DNA of 33,356 nucleotides from Acidimicrobiales bacterium (GTDB taxonomy: Bacteria; Actinomycetota; Acidimicrobiia; Acidimicrobiales; SHLQ01): contig JAHDDK010000038.1 in assembly GCA_020629375.1 (NCBI GenBank), positions 2,504 to 35,859 of the forward strand. Direction: 5' to 3'. The translations under genes and the position numbers were made by a program. Positions 10,001 through 16,853 of the stretch are shown piece after piece; position 1 is the first letter of the stretch, and each line of letters starts with the position of its first letter. The notes below the pieces were generated by a model, which was given only the letters and a program-made list of their open reading frames with translations, ran no database searches and was not told the origin of the DNA.

Positions 10001-11918
10001 GGGCGACCCGATGGATGAGGTGCTCTTCCCCCGGAACAACGCACGAGCCGACCGCCAAAAGGAACTGGATGTCCGCGTCCTCGTCGGCAACCCGCCCTAC
10101 TCCGTCGGCCAGTCAAGCCAGAACGACGACAACCAGAACCTCTCGTACCCCACCCTCGATGCCAGCATCGCCGACACCTACGTGGCGTCGAGCGTGGCCA
10201 CAAGTTCCAGATCCCTCTACGACTCCTACATCCGGGCCTTCCGTTGGGCCTCGAACAGGATCGCCGGCTGTGCCGACGGTGGCGTGATCGGTTTCGTCAG
10301 TAACGGTGGCTGGCTCGACGGCAAAACTGCAGACGGCATGCGTCACACCTTGCAAGGGGAGTTTCATCATGTCTATGTCTTCAACCTTCGGGGCAACGCC
10401 CGCACCAGTGGCGAGCAGCGACGGCAAGAGGGCGACAATGTCTTCGACTCTGGGAGCCGCAACACGGTGGCCATCACCCTGCTGGTTAAGAGGTCGGAAC
10501 CAGTACCGGTTGAAGGCGCCCAGGTCCACTACCGAGACATCGGTGACTACCTCGACCGCGAAGAAAAGCTGGCCATCGTCGGTGATTCATCGATCGAGTC
10601 GATCGATTGGACCGGGATCACCCCCAACGACCAGCACGACTGGCTCAACCAGCGCAACTCAGGCTACGGCCAGTTAATCCCGCTCTCCGGCGAGCTCAAC
10701 TCGGTATTTAGCTCGACTTCGCTCGGGCTCGCGACCGGCCGCGATACGTGGACCTATGCCTCCTCGGAGCCCGGACTCACCCAGAACCTGGACCGATTGA
10801 TCGACTTCTACAACCAACAACTCGATCGGATTCTCCCAGCCGTTTCTGACGCTCCTAGCAAGAGGGCCGCAATTGAAACGATTAAGGGCCTCGTCAAGAG
10901 GGATGACGAGAGAATCAGTTGGATCAGAGAGGACTATGGGCGACTGGCCAACGGCCAGTCTTACGACAGGTCGCGTGACACTGTCCGGGACGCACAGTAC
11001 CGGCCGTTCTTCAGACAGAAGCTCGGCTTCGCCAAGTCTCTAAACGCAATGCGTTATCAACTCCCCAGGTTCTACCCCGCACCCACCTCGCCGAATGTTC
11101 AGCTCTCGATCCTGCGCCAGGGCGGCATTGACTTCTGTGTTTTGTCCAGCGAAGTCCTGACAGACCTGAACTTCTTCGGTTACCCGACCATGGTTGCCGC
11201 CCGATGGCGATTCGAAGACTCATCGGACGGGAACACGCTGCTCGACCAGCCCTCCGGCGGGCGGGTTTCGAACATCAATCCGGCCGGGGTCAAGCAGTTC
11301 CAGGATGCGCTCGGCGAGAGTATCGACGACGACGCAGTATTCGCGTACGTGTACGGGGTGCTCCACTCGCCCGACTTTCGGCGGGAGTTTGAGACGTCGC
11401 TAAAGAAGGAAGCACCCCGGGTCCCCCTCGTCGACGATCGGGCCACCTTCGACGCGTTCGCCGACTCGGGGCATCAACTTCTAGAGCTCCACGTCAACTA
11501 CGAAGACGTCGAGCCCTACCCGCTCGAGGAGCAGTGGCGTGAAGGGGTTGATCCTGATGCAAGCCCCGAGCTGTTGCTGGTTGGCACCAAGAAGATGTCT
11601 TACCCGAAGGTGTTCGACCCGAAGACCGGAGAGAAAGTCTCGGACAAGACTCGGCTCGTCTACAACCCGTTCCTCACGCTTGCTGGCATCCCGCTTGAGG
11701 CGCACGAATACGTGCTCGGCACCCGATCTGGCATCGACTGGCTGATCGACCGGTACTACGTGAAGACTGACAAGAAGTCGGGGATCGTCAACGACGTCAA
11801 CGCCTGGGGTCTCGAGCAGGGCAACCCCCGCTACATCATCGACCTCATCAAGAAGGTCACGACCGTTTCCGTGCGGACAGTCGAGATCGTGGACGCGTTG
11901 CCAAAGCTCGAGTTCTGA
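7089..11918 (+). CDS. Type ISP-like restriction-modification enzyme (nuclease-translocase-methyltransferase)
   Basis: The 1609-residue chain starts at ATG 7089 with AAGGAGG eight bases upstream. Domains in order: an Mrr-like PD-(D/E)XK nuclease (D64, then Q79-x-K81 in GIDLVA...GIQCK); an SF2 translocase with ACGTGKT (193-199), DEAH (326-329), TATPRVYG and AVGRVMR; a helical coupler; an N6-adenine methyltransferase with DPFSGTGTF (892-900) and NPPY (1001-1004); and a target-recognition domain. This is the plan and length of the LlaBIII/LlaGI single-chain Type ISP enzymes. They methylate one strand of an asymmetric site and cut DNA after head-on translocation. All key motifs are intact. Codons AGA, AGG, TTA and CTA cluster in roughly 10200-11100, unlike the rest of the gene, suggesting a swapped recognition domain. 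Confidence 0.92.
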   Translation: MTTFRQLLDQFEEAATSKSAKGRSFEVFCEQFIRTDPIQTERFEQVWSWMDWPGRDGRTDTGIDLVAKERGTGHLVGIQCKFFAPRAVLDWKHVSTFVGMLGQPDFHSGLIISTAGKESKNLQPNLDKNSKHINIWRVQDFEESRVNWDRFTINRPDQLHLRALKSLRPHQEAAINDVRSEFEQHDRGQLIMACGTGKTFTSLRLAEEMVGPGGTVLFLVPSINLLSQAVKAWASDASIPLNTFAVCSDVNAGKRSADEDMSVNDLAFPASTNPEALLAAMDARMDQEHMTVVFSTYQSIDVIYECQQALDRDFFGLDQFDLILCDEAHRTTGAAQRNKELSSFQKVHDDEWVSGKKRLYMTATPRVYGDQSKAKAADNDVIVSSMDDHSIYGPVFHELPFGEAVAQKLLTDYKVLVLAVNEDDVSAAFQRHLTDEDGELSLDDVARMVGCWHGLSKRGPQFGDDNDPMQRAVAFSSTIKQSKLFTERFPMVVNAALENRANTNAVRIETDHVDGQSNVKVRSEAISWLEEPPGHGVCRVLSNAKCLTEGVDVPALDAVLFLQPRKSVVDVVQAVGRVMRLAEGKEFGYVILPIGVPAGVAPEEALKNNKKYQVVWQVLQALRSHDERLAAEINKIDINKSSTKIEVIGIGVAGGDDSAEPGSVVTTTESTADAEQLTFPQLDAWRDALYIKVVEKVGDRRYMDHWAADIASIAAAQETRIRTLLDHPDQNPKAVEEFDIFLTALQNNLNDGITRDDAIAMLSQHLITRPVFEALFGGEEFAKQNPVSQVMQGMLDTLDEANLDAERSTLEGFYNHIRMLVGGIETAEGRQQVITELYEKFFKKALPKASDALGIVYTPIEIVDFINRSVDDLLRLHFDGASLADEGVHILDPFSGTGTFITRLIQSGLIPPEAIARKYASELHANEIMLLAYYIAAINIEIAFNNAEGAPDGYQPFEGMVLTDTFQLSEKGDPMDEVLFPRNNARADRQKELDVRVLVGNPPYSVGQSSQNDDNQNLSYPTLDASIADTYVASSVATSSRSLYDSYIRAFRWASNRIAGCADGGVIGFVSNGGWLDGKTADGMRHTLQGEFHHVYVFNLRGNARTSGEQRRQEGDNVFDSGSRNTVAITLLVKRSEPVPVEGAQVHYRDIGDYLDREEKLAIVGDSSIESIDWTGITPNDQHDWLNQRNSGYGQLIPLSGELNSVFSSTSLGLATGRDTWTYASSEPGLTQNLDRLIDFYNQQLDRILPAVSDAPSKRAAIETIKGLVKRDDERISWIREDYGRLANGQSYDRSRDTVRDAQYRPFFRQKLGFAKSLNAMRYQLPRFYPAPTSPNVQLSILRQGGIDFCVLSSEVLTDLNFFGYPTMVAARWRFEDSSDGNTLLDQPSGGRVSNINPAGVKQFQDALGESIDDDAVFAYVYGVLHSPDFRREFETSLKKEAPRVPLVDDRATFDAFADSGHQLLELHVNYEDVEPYPLEEQWREGVDPDASPELLLVGTKKMSYPKVFDPKTGEKVSDKTRLVYNPFLTLAGIPLEAHEYVLGTRSGIDWLIDRYYVKTDKKSGIVNDVNAWGLEQGNPRYIIDLIKKVTTVSVRTVEIVDALPKLEF

Positions 11919-11920
11919 CG

Positions 11921-13012
11921 ATGGCTGTCAATTGGGAGGCGGTGAGAGGGCCGCTCGAAGGCGGCCGGATGAGTGCACGGTCCACCGCCGCGCTTCTCGA
12001 CAACCCCGGTTGCGCTCGGCGGGCCGTCCTTGATGCCGCCGGCGTCAACACTGCAAAGCTGGCGTCGCAGCTCGGCAAGCCCGTTCCGTTCGGGCAGTCG
12101 CCATTCGCGATCGGTCAGGGCAACAACTTCGAACGCCGCGTTAAGCGTGATGGCTACGCCGAGCTGTCGCGGGTGCTTGCCGACCTTGGCTTCGCACTCC
12201 CCGAAGTGCTGGGGACAGTGCAAGTGGCTGGTGGCTCGAACAACGAAGCGCGGGTCGCTCGAACCACTGAGGTCCTGCACTCAATCGCCTCGGGCGACGG
12301 CGACGCCCCGAACGTGATCGATCATGGAATGACCAAGCTGACCGTCGGAGGCGTGGCGGTCTATCTCGAGCAGGACGCATTGGCCTTCCGTCACGGCGAC
12401 GGCTTGAGGATCTGTGAGATCAAGGGATTCCCGATTGTCGACGGCACGGCTGAGCCGGAGAAGGTCGGAGCGGCCGTTCGGCAGAGTGCCGTGTACCTCG
12501 CCTCAATCCAGGACACGCTCGCTGAGCTCGGCCACGACCCGTCAGTTGTCAGCCCAGAGGTCGTGCTCATCTGCCCGCGCAACTACACGATCCGCCCGAC
12601 CGCCCAAGTGGTGAACGTCGAGCGGGAGCTTCGTGCTCTTCGCCGGCAGCTTGCGCGTCGTTCGTCAATCGACGAGCTGGTTGCGGAGCTCGATCTTCAG
12701 ATCGATTCCGGCGCAGACCCGCAGGCTCATGGGGATGCGCTCGTGGCTTCGTTGCCGTATCGCTACTCACCAGCGTGTATCGGAAGCTGCGACATGTCTC
12801 GTGTCTGTCGGACCGAAGCGGTTGATGCTGGATCACCCTGCTCACTCGGGGATGAGGCCGCGAACCTCCTTGCATCGGTGCTCACGATCGAGAAGGCGCG
12901 TGAGCTGGCCGATGGGACTGCTGTGGGGCTCGGCGACGACGCTGATGTGGCCGATGCCCTACAACGAGCTCGGTATGCACAGCAGATGCTCCTGGGTGGT
13001 GGCGAGTCATGA
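11921..13012 (+). CDS. Cas4/RecB-like PD-(D/E)XK nuclease with Fe-S cysteines
   Basis: The 363-residue protein matches the Cas4/AddB/Dna2 nuclease plan. It has an N-terminal Cys31 (NPGCARR), the helix NNFERRV with Glu71, Asp152 (YLEQDAL), E166-x-K168 (ICEIKG), a RecB-type QxxxY (Q188, Y192), and a C-terminal cluster C286, C290, C296 (CIGSCDMSRVC). The four cysteines are the expected Fe-S ligands. Such enzymes trim single-stranded DNA ends. The gene starts two bases after the restriction enzyme stops and overlaps the next start (ATGA). A second ATG at 11969 is possible. Absence of other cas genes and the downstream helicase favour a Dna2-like rather than a CRISPR role (inference). Confidence 0.85.
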   Translation: MAVNWEAVRGPLEGGRMSARSTAALLDNPGCARRAVLDAAGVNTAKLASQLGKPVPFGQSPFAIGQGNNFERRVKRDGYAELSRVLADLGFALPEVLGTVQVAGGSNNEARVARTTEVLHSIASGDGDAPNVIDHGMTKLTVGGVAVYLEQDALAFRHGDGLRICEIKGFPIVDGTAEPEKVGAAVRQSAVYLASIQDTLAELGHDPSVVSPEVVLICPRNYTIRPTAQVVNVERELRALRRQLARRSSIDELVAELDLQIDSGADPQAHGDALVASLPYRYSPACIGSCDMSRVCRTEAVDAGSPCSLGDEAANLLASVLTIEKARELADGTAVGLGDDADVADALQRARYAQQMLLGGGES

Positions 13013-14484
13013 GCGCGCTGGACGTGCTGTTGTCGATCGATGCCGCAGCAACGGCGACAGCGCAGAGGCGGGCGACCGTACGACATCGGCATCTGAGCCC
13101 GGCGCCCATGGGGATCGTGGCCTACCGAATGTCCGGCGAGGCTGGAGCACCCCTCGGCATCCTGTTCGGCACGAACGAGGACGACGCAACGCTCCTAGTT
13201 GCACCGGAGCCAAGGAACCGAGCCATTCGCTTCCGCGAGGTGTTCAACCCCCTCGCAGCCGCGTTGACCAGTTGGCTGGCTCGCTACGAGTTGATGAAGC
13301 CTGATGAGAAGAAGCCCGATCGCCTCATCTGTCATCAAGTCCCACAGATCCTCGTTCCGAATCGAGCGACGGCAGCCTTCGTGTCCAGCGTGCTCGGACG
13401 GTCGCTGCGGTATCTGAAGAACCACGACGACTTTCCGATCCCGGCTACAACGCCGCTCCTTGGCACCCACATGACCTGGTTTCATCAGCAGTCGCAGATG
13501 CCCGGTTCATGCGTCGTCCTCGCCGCAACCGACCTTCTCCGTCGTCACTGGGCCACGGGTCAGAGCGCCCTAGAGGACGAAGACCTTCACGTCTTGATCG
13601 GTTGGATTGACCCCGACGATGGGCTGACTGGCGCCGCAACAGCCGAACAGGTGGAGGAACGACGGTTGCGTGCAGAGATCCCGGCTGTCGGCCCGACACC
13701 TGATCCGATCTGGGATCGCGACGTACTCGAACCGCTTGTCGATCGATTCAACGAGAAGCGAGGCAGCGACGACGGCCGGGACGTCGTTGAGGCCCACGGC
13801 GAGCCAATCAACAGTGCCGTCCGCACCGCGCTTGAACACGGCTGGGCTGCGATGTGGCGTGCCCATGCCCTGATGCAAGGTTGGCCGGTTGGCGCTTCGG
13901 TCGACGATCGGTGGACGCGCGACAAGTGGGCGTGGACGAGTCACGTCCAGCGTGTGCAAGACGGTCAGGCGTTCTTCCGAACCAAAGACACAGCGAAGCA
14001 AGCAGCCTTCACACTGGCGAGTTTCGAGCGCGCACAGCGAGCCCTCGACATCGGTGAAGTAGTCGATGATCCGCTTGTGCTTGCCGGCCTCGTCGCCAAC
14101 GGCGAAGCGCTTCTTGGCGAGGTCGTCAGCCACGACAGCCAACACACCATTCCGGGAAAGGGCAATCGGCGGAGATACCGCCCGTTGATCGAGCTGCAGC
14201 TCAACGACCCCTGCTCGATTCCTGTTGGCGGAAAGCTGGCCTGGCTGGACAACCCCAAGGTTCAGGCTCAGGTCAAGACTCTGTCAGGCACGCGAGTGAC
14301 CCTGATGGTCACTGCAGGAATGGGTCGGGCGAACAACCCAAGCCCGCTACCCGCAATCGGTGAGCTGGCAAGTTTCGCCGACATTGTCGACGCGTCCCCG
14401 CCGGCACTCCGACCACCACAGGATGTCCCATGGACGCACGTGGGAGCGGAAACTCCACAACCTGCGTCGGAGGTGCCAGAGTGA
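13009..14484 (+). CDS. Unknown conserved-looking operon protein
   Basis: The 491-residue product is flanked by start-stop overlaps on both sides (ATGA in, GTGA out), so it is an integral operon member. I do not recognise the fold. The N-terminal ~100 residues look like a beta-rich domain (GIVAYRMSGEAGAPLGILFG). The middle is helical, with several Trp-rich stretches (WAAMWRAHALMQGWPVG and DDRWTRDKWAWTSHVQRVQ). Near residues 390-440 is a beta segment (RRYRPLIELQL, then IPVGGKLAWL). No nuclease or ATPase motif is seen. Lying between the Fe-S nuclease and the helicase, it may be the scaffold joining them. Confidence 0.8.
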   Translation: MSALDVLLSIDAAATATAQRRATVRHRHLSPAPMGIVAYRMSGEAGAPLGILFGTNEDDATLLVAPEPRNRAIRFREVFNPLAAALTSWLARYELMKPDEKKPDRLICHQVPQILVPNRATAAFVSSVLGRSLRYLKNHDDFPIPATTPLLGTHMTWFHQQSQMPGSCVVLAATDLLRRHWATGQSALEDEDLHVLIGWIDPDDGLTGAATAEQVEERRLRAEIPAVGPTPDPIWDRDVLEPLVDRFNEKRGSDDGRDVVEAHGEPINSAVRTALEHGWAAMWRAHALMQGWPVGASVDDRWTRDKWAWTSHVQRVQDGQAFFRTKDTAKQAAFTLASFERAQRALDIGEVVDDPLVLAGLVANGEALLGEVVSHDSQHTIPGKGNRRRYRPLIELQLNDPCSIPVGGKLAWLDNPKVQAQVKTLSGTRVTLMVTAGMGRANNPSPLPAIGELASFADIVDASPPALRPPQDVPWTHVGAETPQPASEVPE

Positions 14485-15821
14485 CCGCGGACCAGTCCTC
14501 GTCAGCGCAACACGCTGGCGTCACCGATGGAGTCATGGCGGACCTGCGATCGGGAGAATCACGAGCGGTCATCGTGGATTCGCCGCCGGGCGCTGGCAAG
14601 TCGACCTTTGTCGTGCGGGCTGCATCGGAACTTGCACAGTCGGCGCAGGTGCCGATCGTTGCCCAGACGAACGCACAGGCGGATGATCTGGTGCTCAAGC
14701 TGCGGGAGAGGCATCCCAGCCTGGAAGTGGGGCGTCTAACCGGCAGCACCTACGACGGGGAGCTCATCACCTCGCCCGGTCTCACCGTCTCCGGCCAGGT
14801 TGCTGACATGAACGCGGTCGATGTCGTGATCGCCACGTCTGCGAAGTGGGGCTACGTCAACGGCATCGATTTCCCGGTTGGCATCATCGACGAGGCCTAC
14901 CAGATGCGCTCCGACCAGTTGCTGTACGTTGCTGACCTCTTCCCGCGAGCGCTGATGGTGGGGGACCCAGGCCAGCTCGATCCGTTCACACCGGTGGACG
15001 ACGCTCGATGGCGAGGGCAAGCCGATGGGCCCGTAACGCCAGCAGTTGCAACCGTCCGCCACAACCACCCCGAGATCGAACCACATCGCCTGCCTGTCTC
15101 ATGGCGGCTCTCAGCTCGTTGCGCACCACTCGTCGCCGAGTCGTTCTACCCCGAGCTTCCGTTCTCCGCAGGTACCTCGCTCGAAGACCGGAGCCTGAGG
15201 GCCACGGCCAGCGGGTCGCAGGGGTCGGACGAGATTGAGGCGGCGATCGCAATGGCTACCACGTCGGGATGGTCGCATCTCGAACTTCCGCCGAAGGTGA
15301 CGCCAGGTATCGATGCCGAAGCTGTAGACGCAATCGCAGAAGTGGTGCTCACCGCTCTGGCACGACAGCTCATGGCGGCTGACACGCCCGGAGATGAGGG
15401 TCTCGTCGGGGCCGACCGCATTGCTGTCGGTGTCGCCCATCGCAATCAACGATCTGCCATCCGAATTCGCCTCGATCAACTAGGGGAGGAGCGCAGAGTC
15501 GACGTGTCTGAGGTTGTGGTTGATACGGCAAACCGGCTTCAGGGGCGTGAGTTTCACCTCATGGTGGTGCTGCATCCTCTCTCCGGACGGGCTGCCGCGA
15601 GCGAGTTCCATCTCGAGACGGGCCGTCTATGCGTACTTCTGTCTCGGCACCGGCACGCATGCATTGTCGTCTCGCGGGCTGGAATCCCAGAGGTTCTCGA
15701 CGCCCATCCGATGTCGCGGCCTGTCTGGCTTGGCGCGCCGATCCCCGTCCCTGACGGCTGGGAGGCGAATCAGCAAGTCATGGAACACCTGAGCGACTTC
15801 CGAGTGGAGGCCTCGATGTGA
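14481..15821 (+). CDS. SF1B (Dna2/Upf1-like) helicase
   Basis: The start is GTG 14481, overlapping the previous stop (GTGA), with GGAGGTG six bases upstream; the product is 446 residues. Motifs visible: Walker A SPPGAGKST (34-42, Lys40), Walker B IIDEAYQM (Asp137, Glu138), motif III GDPGQLDPF (161-169), motif V TANRLQGREF, and a motif VI-like LCVLLSRHRHACIVV. The set and order fit the Upf1/Dna2 branch of superfamily 1, which unwinds 5' to 3'. It is compact, with no large insertions. It is the last gene of the operon. Together with the Cas4-like nuclease it reproduces the two catalytic activities of Dna2 on separate chains. Confidence 0.88.
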   Translation: MTADQSSSAQHAGVTDGVMADLRSGESRAVIVDSPPGAGKSTFVVRAASELAQSAQVPIVAQTNAQADDLVLKLRERHPSLEVGRLTGSTYDGELITSPGLTVSGQVADMNAVDVVIATSAKWGYVNGIDFPVGIIDEAYQMRSDQLLYVADLFPRALMVGDPGQLDPFTPVDDARWRGQADGPVTPAVATVRHNHPEIEPHRLPVSWRLSARCAPLVAESFYPELPFSAGTSLEDRSLRATASGSQGSDEIEAAIAMATTSGWSHLELPPKVTPGIDAEAVDAIAEVVLTALARQLMAADTPGDEGLVGADRIAVGVAHRNQRSAIRIRLDQLGEERRVDVSEVVVDTANRLQGREFHLMVVLHPLSGRAAASEFHLETGRLCVLLSRHRHACIVVSRAGIPEVLDAHPMSRPVWLGAPIPVPDGWEANQQVMEHLSDFRVEASM

Positions 15822-16340
15822 GCAGGCCAACTGAGTCAACGAATGAGCGCTGCCAGCCAGCTGAGGCCCCGTTCCGAAGCAGGATTAAGTGACCTCCAAC
15901 TCAGGGCAACCGATCGTTCTCGGCGATTGGTGGAGTGCATTGACCGCTCCGGATCGACGTCACCGGCTCGCTGATCGACGAGAACTACATCCAGAACCTG
16001 GTTCACATGCACCCGGAGTTGCTTCCGATCGACGAGGTGTCGCCGGGCCACGGGCCGCTGGTGTCGCTCGGACGCGAGATCACTTGCAGCGCCGGGCCGA
16101 TCGACAACCTGCTCGTCTCGGTTTGCGCCGGGGTTCGACGACGCGGCCGATGCGGCGGATCGATTCGAGCGGTTCGTTGCCGAGGGTCCGAGCAATCGGG
16201 TGCGACTGCACCGCGGAGCTTCTGTCGGATGCGGCGGGAAAGTCGCAGATCCTGGATCGCCCGACATCCCCGCCAAGGTCGACCGCCCGAGATGGCTCCA
16301 CCGAACCCCCTGAGGTCTTGGCTGGCGTGCCCGAGTCCGA
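15822..16340 (+). pseudogene. Gene graveyard: DUF91-like nuclease remnant joined to a duplicated gene start
   Basis: No intact gene is present. From about 15950 the plus strand reads a fragment (LLPIDEVSPGHGPLVSLGRE, then AGPIDNLLVS). It resembles the domain of DUF91-type PD-(D/E)XK proteins, where E and D of such GREv...GPIDxL motifs are catalytic. It has no start (TGA at 15941) and stops making sense at 16120. There an 89-bp copy of the beginning of the gene at 18146 begins. After 16208 the sequence reads only low-complexity peptide. It looks like two broken genes fused by recombination. Confidence 0.55.
16120..16208 (+). repeat. Direct repeat copy 1 (89 bp)
   Basis: This matches 18159-18247 with about four mismatches. 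It encodes the opening of the gene at 18146 (FAPGFDDAADAxDRFERFV), here without a start codon and joined to foreign sequence. Confidence 0.85.
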
Positions 16341-16744
16341 TCAGCCTTCGACAGCTACGCCCCGCTCCTCAGAAAGTCGTCTCGGCTCGGTTTGGCCACG
16401 CGGACGCTCGTAGCCGCTGACGACCTCTTGGGTCGTAAGTGAGCAGCGCCCGACGTTGATGAGCACGCCGCGAGCGTGACCCGAGCGGACCACAGTGAAC
16501 GCAGCCTCGTGAGCTTCGTCGGCGGTGGTGGCCCGATCGGTGTCGAGGATGTGGACGTGGCGATACAGCTCGCCGTCGAGGTCGAGTGCTCTTTCCCACC
16601 AGCCGCGTGTTCCGGCACGTGCCACTTCGTTGGGCGGTCGATCTCGTGGGAGAGCCACTCGACGCCCGCTTCGTCGAAGCCGATCTCGGCGCCCTCGTCA
16701 CGAGCATGCCGCTGAACTTCCAACGCCATTTGGTCGTTCGACAT
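16341..16744 (-). pseudogene. Unknown small protein gene with apparent frameshift
   Basis: The minus strand from ATG 16744 reads MSNDQMALEVQRHARDEGAE and on to WLSHEIDRPT. It then becomes implausible, while the frame one base over reads EVARAGTRGWWERALDLDGE and continues through LINVGRCSLTTQEVVSGYE to a stop at 16341. One missing base near 16615-16640 explains this. The corrected product would be about 135 residues. No family is recognised. Its position beside toxin genes would suit an immunity protein, but that is a guess. The ribosome binding site is weak. The gene diverges from the DUF222-HNH gene. Confidence 0.45.
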
Positions 16745-16809
16745 CGCCGAACGTCTGAACCCTTCCGTGCAGTCGCTCGCCTCCGGTGCGCGGCCGTGAG
16801 CCGAGGGAG

Positions 16810-16853
16810 TTGCCAACACCCGACCAAGGCTCTAAAATCGAACACGTGTTCGA
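16810..16853 (+). promoter_or_regulatory. SOS-regulated promoter with perfect LexA box at the DUF222-HNH start
   Basis: A -35 TTGCCA (16810-16815), a 17-base spacer and a -10 TAAAAT (16833-16838) precede the GTG at 16846. Transcription should begin about seven bases after the -10, at or beside the GTG, so the mRNA is probably leaderless. A perfect palindrome TCGAACACGTGTTCGA (16838-16853) spans the start site. It matches the actinobacterial SOS box TCGAAC-N4-GTTCGA. LexA bound here would block initiation until DNA damage. Confidence 0.85.

Noticed and set aside
11921..13012. CRISPR adaptation Cas4
   Set aside because: No cas1, cas2 or repeat array was seen; the helicase neighbour points to a Dna2-like role.
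3906..15821. The operon as BREX or DISARM
   Set aside because: No PglZ phosphatase, BrxC-type ATPase, DrmA or DrmB is present, and the methyltransferase is fused to nuclease and translocase as in Type ISP.
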